Of a stretch of 9,536 bases of DNA, positions 1 through 7,150 are shown piece after piece. The notes under the pieces were generated by a model that made no database searches, was not told the DNA's origin, and saw only the letters and a list, made by a program, of their open reading frames with translations. Source of the DNA: SAR116 cluster bacterium (lineage in GTDB: Bacteria; Pseudomonadota; Alphaproteobacteria; Puniceispirillales; Puniceispirillaceae); contig SHBC01000034.1 of NCBI GenBank assembly GCA_004213025.1, forward strand, positions 1 through 9,536, read 5' to 3'. Position 1 is the stretch's first letter. Every line of letters begins with the position of its first letter. The translations under genes were made by a program, and so were the position numbers.

Positions 1-1042
1 ATTCCTCGCGCCAGACGCATTGCGTGACATGTCCATAGGTTTCGGTCAGCCCATAGACCTGCATCACCTCGAAATCCATCTCGGCCATCTTCTGCAGGAT
101 CGCGGCGGGTGGCGGGGCACCGGCGGTAAAGGCCTTGACCCGGTAATCCAGCTTCGGGCGCATCTCCTCGGGCGCGTTGACCAGCAGGCTGAGGACAATC
201 GGCGCGCCGCCGAAATGCGTCACCTGATGCGTGCCGATGGCGCCAAAGATGGACTCGGCGCTGATCTCACGAATCAGCACGATCGTGCCGGCCATCATCG
301 TCATCGTCCAGACATGGCACCAGCCATTGCAGTGGAACATCGGCACGATATAGAGATAGGTCGGATGCTGCGGCAGCTGCCATCCGGTGGCGGTGCCCAT
401 GCTCATCAGATAGGCGCCGCGGTGATGATAGACGACGCCCTTTGGCCGGCCAGACGTTCCGGAGGTGTAGTTCAGCGCCAGTGCCTGCCATTCATCGGCC
501 GGCATCTGCCAGTCGAACTGCGGGTCGCCGGTGGCAAGGAAACTCTCATAATCCTCATCGGCAAGCGGCGGCAGATCGCCCATCGCCGGGTCACGGATAT
601 CGATCACACGGATGCGGGCGCGCACCTCCGGGTCCAGCGAGTCAAGTGCCGGCCCCACTGTCGGCGCAAAGGCGGTGTCGGTGATCAGCACCCGGCAGTC
701 ACCATGTTCGAGGATATAGGCGATGGTCTCGGCCTCAACACGGGTGTTGATCGAATTCAGCACGCATCCCGCCATCGGCACGCCGGAATGCGCCTCGAAC
801 ATCTCCGGCGTGTTCGCCGCGATCACCGACACCGTGTCGCCAAGGCCATAGCCGGCCTTTGTCAACGCCGATGCCAGGCGCCGCATCCGGGCATAGCTCT
901 CGGCCCATGTATAGCGGCGCTCGCCATAGATCACGGCGGTGCGGTTCGGGAACAGATCGGCCGTTCGGGAGATGAAGCTGAGCGGCGTCAACGGCACGAA
1001 ATTGGCGTCGTTCCGCGGCATGGATTCGTAATGCTGCCTCAT
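1..1042 (-). CDS. AMP-forming acyl-CoA synthetase, N-terminal part (gene runs off left edge)
   Basis: This is an adenylate-forming enzyme that activates a carboxylic acid with ATP and then transfers it to CoA. The ATG at 1042 has an AGGGAG ribosome site (1049-1054) six bases upstream, and the frame is open for 347 residues to the window edge. The ATP-binding loop YTSGTSGRPKG is at residues 192-202, followed by VVYHHRG (203-209), PMFHCNGW (234-241) and the adenylate-binding YGLTET (330-335). These match the class I adenylate-forming family, in the branch with medium-chain acyl-CoA and methylmercaptopropionyl-CoA ligases (DmdB, AlkK-like). Family members are usually about 540 residues, so roughly the last third, with the mobile C-terminal lid, is missing here only because the window ends. 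The substrate cannot be read from the sequence. It follows psuG on the same strand but is separated by 149 bp with a promoter candidate, so it is probably its own unit. Confidence 0.93.
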   Translation of the reverse strand, partial: MRQHYESMPRNDANFVPLTPLSFISRTADLFPNRTAVIYGERRYTWAESYARMRRLASALTKAGYGLGDTVSVIAANTPEMFEAHSGVPMAGCVLNSINTRVEAETIAYILEHGDCRVLITDTAFAPTVGPALDSLDPEVRARIRVIDIRDPAMGDLPPLADEDYESFLATGDPQFDWQMPADEWQALALNYTSGTSGRPKGVVYHHRGAYLMSMGTATGWQLPQHPTYLYIVPMFHCNGWCHVWTMTMMAGTIVLIREISAESIFGAIGTHQVTHFGGAPIVLSLLVNAPEEMRPKLDYRVKAFTAGAPPPAAILQKMAEMDFEVMQVYGLTETYGHVTQCVWREE

Positions 1043-1085
1043 GAAAATCTCCCTCGGATCCAGCATGCAGGACGGGCGGTTGATT

Positions 1086-1100
1086 GCGGTGATACACCGC
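1086..1100. promoter_or_regulatory. 15-bp perfect palindrome, candidate operator for the acyl-CoA synthetase gene
   Basis: GCGGTG and CACCGC form perfect 6-bp arms around a 3-base centre (ATA). The site lies just downstream of the candidate -10 box and upstream of the ribosome site of the acyl-CoA synthetase gene, where a repressor would cover the transcription start. It could instead form a small hairpin in the 5' leader. There is no T tract after it on the minus strand, so it does not look like a terminator. The cognate regulator is unknown. Confidence 0.4.
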
Positions 1101-1106
1101 CCTGCT

Positions 1107-1137
1107 CGTATGATGACGGCTGCATGAAGGCTGTCAA
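1107..1137 (-). promoter_or_regulatory. Candidate promoter for the acyl-CoA synthetase gene
   Basis: On the minus strand a perfect -35 TTGACA (1132-1137) is followed after 19 bases by CATACG (1107-1112), or after 18 bases by TCATAC, as a poor -10. It lies 65-95 bp upstream of the ATG at 1042, in the only long gap between psuG and that gene. The -35 is convincing; the -10 match and the spacing are weak. Confidence 0.4.
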
Positions 1138-1160
1138 GCCACCGCGATGCCGGGGGTCAG

Positions 1161-1216
1161 GTATCAACGCCCAGGTATCAGCGGCCAGGTATCAACGCCC
1201 AGGTATCAACGCCCAG
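1161..1216 (-). repeat. Tandem array of four 14-bp units overlapping the 3' end of psuG
   Basis: Four adjacent copies begin at 1161, 1175, 1189 and 1203. On the plus strand copies 1, 3 and 4 read GTATCAACGCCCAG, and copy 2 differs at two positions (GTATCAGCGGCCAG). Because 14 is not a multiple of three, the reading frame shifts in each copy. The psuG frame enters at 1216 and meets TGA (1192-1194) in its second unit, so the array itself supplies the psuG stop and the final residues WALIPGR. The other copies are noncoding. Confidence 0.9.
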
Positions 1217-2133
1217 GTGCCAAGCTGCGCCGCCACGGCACCGGCCAGCCCCGCATTGTCGATGATCAGCCGCTTGTTGGCGGCAAGACTGCGCCCCGCG
1301 GACCGTTTCGCGATTTCCGCCAGCAGCCAGGGCGTCGCCGCGGCACCGGCCGGGGCATCATCAATACAGGCGGCGATCCAGCCCTCGATCTCGTCAATCT
1401 CCAGCGCCAGCGCCGGGTCGACCGGATTGCAGATCAGCACCGCGCCGCCAATGCCAAGACCGGTTCGCGCGCGGATGATGGCGGCAATCTCGGCCGGGCT
1501 GTCGGCGCGGCAATCAACCGCCAGCCCGCTATGCCGCGCCCAGAAGGCCGGCATGTCGTCGGTCCGGTAGCCGACAAGCGTCACCCCCATGGTCTCCAGA
1601 ACCTCACGCGTTCGCGGCAGATCGAGGATCAGTTTCGGACCGGAACAGACAACCGCCACCGGCGTGTGCGCCAGCTCGAACAGATCGGCCGAGACATCCA
1701 TGCTGGACTCACCGCCGCGATGCACCCCGCCAATGCCGCCCGTGGCGAAAATGTCGATACCGGCGCGTTCGGCAAGGATCATCGTTGCCGACACCGTTGT
1801 CGCGCCAAGCGCCGGCGCGCCCGACACGCCGGAGAGCGCAATGGCAAGATCGCGCCGCGACAGCTTTGCCACACCGCTTGCCGTGGCCAGCCGCCTCATC
1901 TCGTCAGCGGCAAGTCCGGCATGCGCCAACCCGTCAAGAACCGCCATCGTCGCCGGCACCGCGCCGGCGGCGCGGACACAAGCCTCGGCCGCCTCTGCCA
2001 CCTCGATATTCTCCGGATGCGGCAGGCCATGGCTGATCAAGGTCGATTCAAGCGCCACCAGCTGGCGGCCCTCACGGCGCGCGGCGGCGACCTCTGCAGA
2101 CATCTGGAATTCAAAATCGGAATTCACTGTCAT
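1192..2133 (-). CDS. psuG: Pseudouridine-5'-phosphate glycosidase
   Basis: PsuG reversibly splits pseudouridine 5'-phosphate into uracil and ribose 5-phosphate, breaking a C-C glycosidic bond in the cytoplasm. From the ATG at 2133 the protein has 313 residues, close to the usual length. The hallmark ALESTLISHGLPHPEN starts at residue 27 and contains the catalytic-type Glu29. VAKLSRRDL gives Lys90, GGIGGVHRG gives His138, SSMDVSADL gives Asp146, SGPK gives Lys167, and IIDNA near the C-terminus gives Asn293. These correspond to the active-site residues I recall for E. coli PsuG. A further ATG exists at 2139, but GGAGG (2141-2145) lies only one base from it and seven bases from 2133, so 2133 is preferred. 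The start lies two bases after the psuK stop, indicating coupled translation. The last few residues are made by a tandem repeat. Confidence 0.96.
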   Translation of the reverse strand: MTVNSDFEFQMSAEVAAARREGRQLVALESTLISHGLPHPENIEVAEAAEACVRAAGAVPATMAVLDGLAHAGLAADEMRRLATASGVAKLSRRDLAIALSGVSGAPALGATTVSATMILAERAGIDIFATGGIGGVHRGGESSMDVSADLFELAHTPVAVVCSGPKLILDLPRTREVLETMGVTLVGYRTDDMPAFWARHSGLAVDCRADSPAEIAAIIRARTGLGIGGAVLICNPVDPALALEIDEIEGWIAACIDDAPAGAAATPWLLAEIAKRSAGRSLAANKRLIIDNAGLAGAVAAQLGTWALIPGR

Positions 2134-2135
2134 TC

Positions 2136-3056
2136 TCATACCTCCACCGTCGCGCCAGCCGCATAATCCGCGCCAGCCGCCAGCGCCGCCCGCAGCCGGT
2201 CGGACAGCGCCATATCAGGCTGACTTTCAAGGTCGCAGAATAGCCGCGCCGCCATCACGTCACCAGCGCCGTTCGCATTCACAAGGCTGATCTGCGGCGG
2301 GCGCGCCGTGACAACCGTGCCAGAACCGGTATCCGCCAGCGCCGCCATATCGCCGCCGTCACTGACCAGAACAACACCGCCATCACGAAGGCTGCCGGCA
2401 AGCGACGCTGCCATTTCATCCACCGTCACCTCCGCACCAAGAAGGGCCGCCGCCTCGCCGCGATTGACCACCAGCGCATCAAGCAGGGGCAGCGCGTCCG
2501 CAAGCCGCGAGACCTTCGCCATCGACGTGCCGGCGGCAAACATCCGTTGCGCCGCACCAAATTCACTGGCAATGGCGGTGATGGTGTCAGCCGGAAAATT
2601 CGCATCGAGAATGAGGGGGCCTTCCGTGCCCTCAAGGCCCGGGCGGATCATTGCCAGCGTTACCGTTTCATAAAGCGCCATCGCCGCCGCCCCCATCAAC
2701 AGCTCACCATCGGGTGTCAGAATGGCGGTATAGCCCGGCGGCTCACCATCACACGGGGCCAGGAACGGCGCGATTCCTGCCACGGCAAGCCGCGCCTCCA
2801 TACCGGCAAGGCTGCCCGGTGGCTGCACACCGACAAACCGCACAGGGGCGTTCCAGCTGGCAAGCTGGCAGGCCATGTTTGTCGCGACTCCGCCAAGCCT
2901 CTCGCGCGCATCTGCCGGGTTGGTCCGGCCAGTTTGCGGCGCCGCCGTCAGGCGAAGCTGCCGGTCGATATGGCATCCGCCACAGACAGTGAATCCCTGC
3001 CCCGTGAATCCCTGGCCCGTGAATCCCTGGCCCGTGAATCCCTGCTCCATTGCCAT
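2136..3056 (-). CDS. psuK: PfkB-family sugar/nucleoside kinase, probable pseudouridine kinase
   Basis: This is a ribokinase-fold (PfkB) kinase. Immediate linkage to psuG makes pseudouridine the likely substrate, giving pseudouridine 5'-phosphate. From the ATG at 3056 it has 306 residues. CGGCHID (25-31) is the first beta strand with the substrate Asp, LGGVATNMA (54-62) is the N-terminal PfkB motif, VVNRGE (196-201) is the middle motif, and VNANGAGDVMAA (259-270) is the anion hole with catalytic-type Asp266. Starts at 3080 (GTG), 3074, 3056 and 3050 are all in frame. AGGG at 3062-3065 sits five bases before 3056, just after the upstream MFS gene stops (3064-3066), so 3056 is preferred; 3050 is also possible. 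Every ATG start places a GFTGQ repeat, made by a tandem DNA array, ahead of the first strand, which is not typical of the family. The family call is firm; the substrate rests on context. Confidence 0.9.
   Translation of the reverse strand: MAMEQGFTGQGFTGQGFTGQGFTVCGGCHIDRQLRLTAAPQTGRTNPADARERLGGVATNMACQLASWNAPVRFVGVQPPGSLAGMEARLAVAGIAPFLAPCDGEPPGYTAILTPDGELLMGAAAMALYETVTLAMIRPGLEGTEGPLILDANFPADTITAIASEFGAAQRMFAAGTSMAKVSRLADALPLLDALVVNRGEAAALLGAEVTVDEMAASLAGSLRDGGVVLVSDGGDMAALADTGSGTVVTARPPQISLVNANGAGDVMAARLFCDLESQPDMALSDRLRAALAAGADYAAGATVEV
2989..3048 (-). repeat. Tandem array of four 15-bp units coding GFTGQ repeats in PsuK
   Basis: Copies begin at 2989, 3004, 3019 and 3034. The plus-strand unit is GTGAATCCCTGGCCC; the middle two copies are identical and the outer two differ at one or two positions near their ends. 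The length of 15 keeps the frame, so the N-terminus of the kinase reads as GFTGQ units at residues 6-20, ending in a partial GFT. Copy-number change would lengthen or shorten the protein by five residues without a frameshift. Confidence 0.92.
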
Positions 3057-3063
3057 CGGCGCC

Positions 3064-4320
3064 CTACACCCCATGTCCACGCAGGCGCCAGGCCCGCCAC
3101 TGGATCAGTGCGACGATGGCCGAACCGATTCCCATGATCAGGATCGCCCAGAACCACGCATCAAGCGAGGTCTCGCCGCCGCCAAGATCGAGCATCATCC
3201 CGACCGCCGGCCCCCCAAGCGCGCCGCCACTGAAGCCAACCATCGAATGAACGGCAAGAAGCGCGCCGCGTTCATGCGCCGGTGCCGCCGCCACCGTACC
3301 GGCGGTCAGCGCGCCGCTGTCCAACATGATGCAGATATTATAGATCCACAGACAGGCCAGCGCGAGCCATACCGGCCCGTCAAGCGCCAGCGCCGACAGC
3401 ACCGCGAAGCCAACAGACACCGCGCCGATGATCGCAATCACCCGGTGCCGGCCATAGGCAAGACAATAGCGCGCGCCGATGATTGACGCCGCCATGCCGG
3501 TCAGGGTCAGAAGGCTGACAAGAAGGGTGACAACCGACAGCGACAGCGCCGGCGTTGCGGTGGCACCGATGAAGGCGAACATCGCAAAGCTCCAGCCGCG
3601 ATAGGCAAAAAGCTCATAGGTATGCGCGCCATAGGCGAAGATATAGCCAAGCGCCAGCCTGTTGCGGAAGGCCGGTCGCAGATCCAGCGGATGACGCCTG
3701 GCCACGGCCTGCGGGCGCTCGGCAGGCGGCGCGGCGCGCACAAGACAGACCACCGCCAGCGCCGCCAACAACGCTCCGCCACAGCCAATCCAGGCGGCGA
3801 TGAGATGATCGAAATAGATCAGCAGATAGCCATTCAGGTAGAATGAACCACCGGTGCCAATGCCAAAACAGGAGGTGTAGAAAGGCACAGCCTTCAGCCG
3901 CTGTTCATCCGAAAGCCGCGCATTCAGGATCTGTAGCCCCGGCATATAGGTGCCGGCAAGACCGGCACCAACAAGGCTCCACGTCACCGCAGCGCCCCAG
4001 AATCCATCCGTGATGGTGGCAAAACCGGCACACCCGATGGCAGCTGTCAGGCTGCCACCGATGAAGACGCGTTTTGCATCAACGCTGTCGGTCAGCCCGA
4101 CAAGAACAGGCGTTGCGACAACATAGCCGATGAAATAGGCGCCACTGATCCAGCCGATTTCGGTGTTTGTCAGACCCCATTCCGGCCCCAGTGAGACAAG
4201 AAAGACCGGCCAGATCGCATAGCTGATCATCGCCAGCACGCCGGCAATGCAGGTAATGGCGATCAGGGCCACCGGCCGGGTCCCGTCAAGGATGCCAATG
4301 ACTGGTCCCGGACGTGCCAA
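3064..4320 (-). CDS. MFS transporter, possible nucleoside or related importer
   Basis: This is a major facilitator superfamily permease of about 418 residues with roughly twelve hydrophobic segments. The first spans about residues 16-43. GLTDSVDAKRV (75-85) matches the conserved cytoplasmic loop between segments 2 and 3 (motif A). A polar loop around residues 195-212 (PPAERPQAVARRHP) divides the two halves. The start is taken as TTG at 4320, six codons after an in-frame TGA that is also the livF stop; no ATG or GTG lies upstream of the first membrane segment (the next GTG is residue 17). The nearest purine-rich match (GGGCGG) is distant, so translation may depend on coupling to livF. Its end lies inside the longest possible psuK frame. 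Position next to psuK-psuG suggests a role in taking up pseudouridine or a nucleoside; this is inference, and the family alone does not reveal substrate. Confidence 0.88.
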   Translation of the reverse strand: MARPGPVIGILDGTRPVALIAITCIAGVLAMISYAIWPVFLVSLGPEWGLTNTEIGWISGAYFIGYVVATPVLVGLTDSVDAKRVFIGGSLTAAIGCAGFATITDGFWGAAVTWSLVGAGLAGTYMPGLQILNARLSDEQRLKAVPFYTSCFGIGTGGSFYLNGYLLIYFDHLIAAWIGCGGALLAALAVVCLVRAAPPAERPQAVARRHPLDLRPAFRNRLALGYIFAYGAHTYELFAYRGWSFAMFAFIGATATPALSLSVVTLLVSLLTLTGMAASIIGARYCLAYGRHRVIAIIGAVSVGFAVLSALALDGPVWLALACLWIYNICIMLDSGALTAGTVAAAPAHERGALLAVHSMVGFSGGALGGPAVGMMLDLGGGETSLDAWFWAILIMGIGSAIVALIQWRAWRLRGHGV

Positions 4321-4338
4321 ACCGCTTAGCCGCCCTGA

Positions 4339-5343
4339 TCAGCCGCCGAGGAACAGGCGACCGACGTCCGGATTGTCGAGAAGTTCGTCACCGTCCCCTG
4401 CGATGGCGGTTTCGCCAGAGACAAGCACATAGCCCAGATCAGCGAAGGCCAGGCCCTTTTTCGCGTTCTGTTCAACCATGATGATGGTCTTGCCATCCTT
4501 GCGCTGAAGGTCGTCGAGGATTTCGAACACCATATCGATGAAGCGCGGCTCAAGCCCGATCGAAGGCTCGTCGACAAGCAGCACCTGCGGTTGCATGACA
4601 AGCGCCCGCGAGATTTCCAGAAGGCGTCTCTCACCACCGGACAGCACACCGGCAGGCTTGTCGCGCCGGTCGGCAAGGCGGCTATATTTCGAGAACACTT
4701 CCTCGGCGGCAATCTTCGCCTCGGCAGGCCTGTTCTTCAGGAACCCGCCCATCAGCAGGTTTTCCTCGACCGTCATCTGCGGGAATACCGACTTGTCCTG
4801 CAGGATATAGGCAATGCCGGCCTCGGCAAGCTTCTGCGAGGGTGTCAGCGCCGTCACATCCTTGCCATCAATGACGATGCTGCCGGAGAAGATGTTGGTG
4901 AATCCGAAGATCGAATGCAGAACCGTCGATTTGCCGGCGCCATTCGGCCCGATCAGGCAGAGTGACTGGCCCCGTCCGATTCGCAGACTGAATTCGTGCA
5001 GGATCTCCATCTTGCCGTAGCCTGCCCGAAGATTGTTGATCGACAGGAAAGCGTCGCCATCAACCAGCGCATCCAGTTCGGCCGCCGTCGGCGCGTTGGC
5101 GGCAATCGAGGCGGCTTCCTTCGCCACCTGGTCGACCGACATCACAACATCGACAGACCCGCTACCATAGCCACTGACAGCACCCTTCTTGGCCGCTTTC
5201 TTGGCGCCCTTCTTGGCCGCAGCCTTCTTCGCCGTTGCCTTCTTGGCGACGGCTGTCTTAGCCGCGGCTTTCTTGGCGGCCTTCTTGGCAGCTTTTTTGG
5301 CGGCCGGCTTCTTTGCGGCCTTTGCCTTTTCGTCCTCGGCCAT
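4339..5343 (-). CDS. livF: Liv-type ABC transporter ATPase LivF with a Lys/Ala-rich N-terminal tail
   Basis: This is one of two cytoplasmic ATPases that power the importer. From the ATG at 5343 it has 334 residues, about 95 more than a normal LivF (around 235-240). The ATPase domain begins near residue 97. Walker A is GPNGAGKST (132-140), the Q-loop Gln is 182, the signature is LSGGE (234-238) and Walker B is VLLVDEP (254-260). MVEQN (289-293) has Gln where many ABC proteins have the switch His, which is normal for LivF. Residues 1-54 are a Lys/Ala tail, followed by a Gly/Ser stretch (57-63) and a linker to about residue 95. GGAGG (5350-5354) lies six bases before 5343, and the start overlaps the livG stop in TGATG, so the long form is well supported. 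A TTG one codon upstream at 5346 is less likely. Confidence 0.95.
   Translation of the reverse strand: MAEDEKAKAAKKPAAKKAAKKAAKKAAAKTAVAKKATAKKAAAKKGAKKAAKKGAVSGYGSGSVDVVMSVDQVAKEAASIAANAPTAAELDALVDGDAFLSINNLRAGYGKMEILHEFSLRIGRGQSLCLIGPNGAGKSTVLHSIFGFTNIFSGSIVIDGKDVTALTPSQKLAEAGIAYILQDKSVFPQMTVEENLLMGGFLKNRPAEAKIAAEEVFSKYSRLADRRDKPAGVLSGGERRLLEISRALVMQPQVLLVDEPSIGLEPRFIDMVFEILDDLQRKDGKTIIMVEQNAKKGLAFADLGYVLVSGETAIAGDGDELLDNPDVGRLFLGG
5182..5343 (-). repeat. Low-complexity segment coding the Lys/Ala (KKAA-like) tail of LivF
   Basis: Codons 1-54 of livF encode about 22 Lys and 23 Ala in degenerate KKAA, AKKA and AAAKK units, with single Pro, Thr, Val and Gly interruptions. At the DNA level the plus strand shows repeated GCCTTCTTGGC-like words, suggesting growth by slippage. 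The composition resembles bacterial histone-H1-like tails such as those of AlgP and PhaF. Synonymous codons vary from unit to unit, so the amino-acid pattern is better conserved than the DNA repeat. Confidence 0.9.
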
Positions 5344-6089
5344 CAATGTCCTCCAAGATAGGCGTCGATGACGCGCTGGTCATTCTGCAGTTCTTCAGGT
5401 GTGCCATCGGCCAGCATGCGACCATTGGCAAGGCAGTAGATATGCGAGGCGAGATTCATGATCACCCGCATATTATGCTCGATCACGCACAGGGTGATGC
5501 CAAGCTCCTCATTCGCTCGCCGCAGCCGGTCGATCAGCCCGTTGATCAGAGTCGGGTTGATCCCCGCTGTCGGCTCGTCAAGAAGCAGCGCCTTCGGCTC
5601 GTTCATCAGCGCCATGGCGAATTCGAGAAGCTTTTGCTGACCAAAGGACAGATCACCCGAGATCAGGTTGCGCTTTGAATAGAGACCGACAAATTCCAGC
5701 AGATGCTCGGCCCGGTCCTTGATCTCGCCCTTCCGACTGGCAAACATCGAGAAATTCGAGTCCTGACGGTGTGACACCGAAATCTGCATGTTGTCGACGC
5801 AGTTCATCTTGCCGTAGATGCGGGTCTGCTGGAAGGTCCGCAGCATGCCGAGTCTGGCGATGTCGCCAACCAGCAGATGCGAGATTTCCTGGCCATCAAA
5901 CTGGATCGAGCCATTATCGATCGGATGGTAGCCTACAATCGAGTTGAACAGTGTGGTCTTGCCACAGCCATTCGGCCCGATAATGCCGGTGATCGATCCA
6001 CGCTCGACACCCATCGTGATGTCGACATTCGCCTTCACCCCGCCATAGGATTTCGAGACGCCCTCGACTTTGATAATCGGGTCCGACAT
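5343..6089 (-). CDS. livG: Liv-type ABC transporter ATPase LivG
   Basis: This is the second ATPase of the importer, 248 residues and of normal length. Walker A is GPNGCGKTT (38-46), the Q-loop is RTFQQ (84-88), the signature is LSFGQQ (147-152; an aromatic at the third position is common in LivG), Walker B is ALLLDEP (167-173) and the switch His is 205 in VIEHNM. The C-terminal end, DAYLGGH, is typical of LivG. AAGGAGG lies seven bases before the ATG, and TGATG overlaps the livM stop by one base. It should pair with LivF at the LivH/LivM membrane core. Confidence 0.97.
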   Translation of the reverse strand: MSDPIIKVEGVSKSYGGVKANVDITMGVERGSITGIIGPNGCGKTTLFNSIVGYHPIDNGSIQFDGQEISHLLVGDIARLGMLRTFQQTRIYGKMNCVDNMQISVSHRQDSNFSMFASRKGEIKDRAEHLLEFVGLYSKRNLISGDLSFGQQKLLEFAMALMNEPKALLLDEPTAGINPTLINGLIDRLRRANEELGITLCVIEHNMRVIMNLASHIYCLANGRMLADGTPEELQNDQRVIDAYLGGH

Positions 6090-7150
6090 CAGGTGGCCTC
6101 CTTCTCATCGGCATCGGTGATGTTCGACGTGTCGACAACAATACCGAACCGCTCGGGATATCTGGCCTGAAGCCAGCCCATGATTCCCTGCTGGAAATAG
6201 ACGATGTTGATAATCAGGATCAGGCCAAGGGCAATCCACTGAAGGTTCAGAAGATAGGTCCAGGTGGCTTCCTTGATCACATGGAAGATGATGGCGCCGA
6301 GGACCGGCCCCCAGAGCGTGCCCTTGCCACCAAGAAGCGCCATCGCCACCATGAAGATGCCGAAGGTCGGGATCGGATAGGCGACTTCCTTGTCGATGAA
6401 GCCTGCCATGTTGCCGGCAACAGCACCGATACATCCCATGAAGAAGGCCGGAATGGCCCAGCCGATTCGTTTGTAGGCAAGCGTTGGAATGCCCATCGCC
6501 TCGGCCTTGTCCTCATCATCGCGGATGGCGTTGATGGCCAGCCCGAACTGTGTCGAATACAGCCAGCGAAGAAGGAAATGCGCAATGACCGTGAAGACGA
6601 AACAAAGGATGTAGAAGAAGGTCGATCGGAATTCGATATCACCCGGGAACAGCGGCATCGAAATGCCCGATGCACCACCGACATAGTTGATGGTGATGGT
6701 GATTTCGGCCACCGCGATGGCAAGGCCAAGCGAGCCGATGGCAAAATAGGGACCCCGCAACCCGAACATGAACGAACTGAAGACCACCGACAGCACGAGC
6801 CCGACAACACCGGCGGCGAGGATTCCAAAACCAAGCCCCCAGAAATATTCAGCCTGCGTGAATTCCGGCTTGATCGATCCCATCGCCGAGGTGTACTCGC
6901 CAACCCCGCCTTCATAGAAGAAGGCAATCTGGACAATCGCCGAGACATACATCCCGACCCCGAAGAAGGTGATGTTGCCAAGCGAGTTGTAACCCATCTG
7001 GCCGCCAAGCGTGTCCCAGGTCGACGCCATCAGAACCATCATCCACAGATAGGCGATGGACAGCGTGTAATCCGGGAACAGGATCGGTCCCAGAATCCCG
7101 AACAGACCAAGCAGCCCGTAGGTTACCTTTGTGTCTCTGGTCATGTTCAT
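6089..7150 (-). CDS. livM: Liv-type ABC transporter permease LivM
   Basis: This is an inner-membrane permease of the branched-chain amino acid/urea/amide importer family, with 353 residues. Many hydrophobic segments are visible. The family motif LRGPYFAIGSLGLA is at 131-144. The cytoplasmic coupling loop AINAIRDDEDKAEAMGI (205-221) is the EAA-like segment that contacts the ATPases, and LLGGKGTLWGP follows in the C-terminal half. The start overlaps the livH stop in ATGA; a second ATG is at 7144. A loop at about residues 80-103 (GGVGEYTSAM onward) separates early membrane spans and is longer than I expect for the family. The C-terminal tail after the last span (about residues 325-353) is polar and acidic. 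Confidence 0.96.
   Translation of the reverse strand: MNMTRDTKVTYGLLGLFGILGPILFPDYTLSIAYLWMMVLMASTWDTLGGQMGYNSLGNITFFGVGMYVSAIVQIAFFYEGGVGEYTSAMGSIKPEFTQAEYFWGLGFGILAAGVVGLVLSVVFSSFMFGLRGPYFAIGSLGLAIAVAEITITINYVGGASGISMPLFPGDIEFRSTFFYILCFVFTVIAHFLLRWLYSTQFGLAINAIRDDEDKAEAMGIPTLAYKRIGWAIPAFFMGCIGAVAGNMAGFIDKEVAYPIPTFGIFMVAMALLGGKGTLWGPVLGAIIFHVIKEATWTYLLNLQWIALGLILIINIVYFQQGIMGWLQARYPERFGIVVDTSNITDADEKEAT

Noticed and set aside
1086..1100. Hairpin as a terminator of the psu genes
   Set aside because: The stem is only 6 bp and no T tract follows on the minus strand. A regulatory site is a better fit.
20..1570. A 516-codon open frame on the plus strand
   Set aside because: It runs antisense to the acyl-CoA synthetase and psuG, both with full family motifs. 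Its translation is Arg/His-rich with no recognisable domain, as expected for a GC-rich shadow frame.
2107..2125. GAATTC repeated around a 7-base spacer, looking like an operator
   Set aside because: It lies inside the first codons of psuG, within a tightly coupled gene pair, and is explained by coding sequence.
1147..2166. A 339-codon plus-strand frame (and another at 1589-2290)
   Set aside because: Both are antisense to psuG, whose active-site motifs are intact. The translations are low-complexity shadows.
2989..3048. CRISPR array (also considered for 1161-1216 and 8085-8162)
   Set aside because: Units are 14-16 bp and directly adjacent with no unique spacers, and no cas genes are present. 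They are simple tandem repeats.
5075..5142. Alternative livF start at the ATG at 5142, which would remove the Lys/Ala tail
   Set aside because: No ribosome site precedes it, while the ATG at 5343 has GGAGG at good spacing and is coupled to the livG stop.
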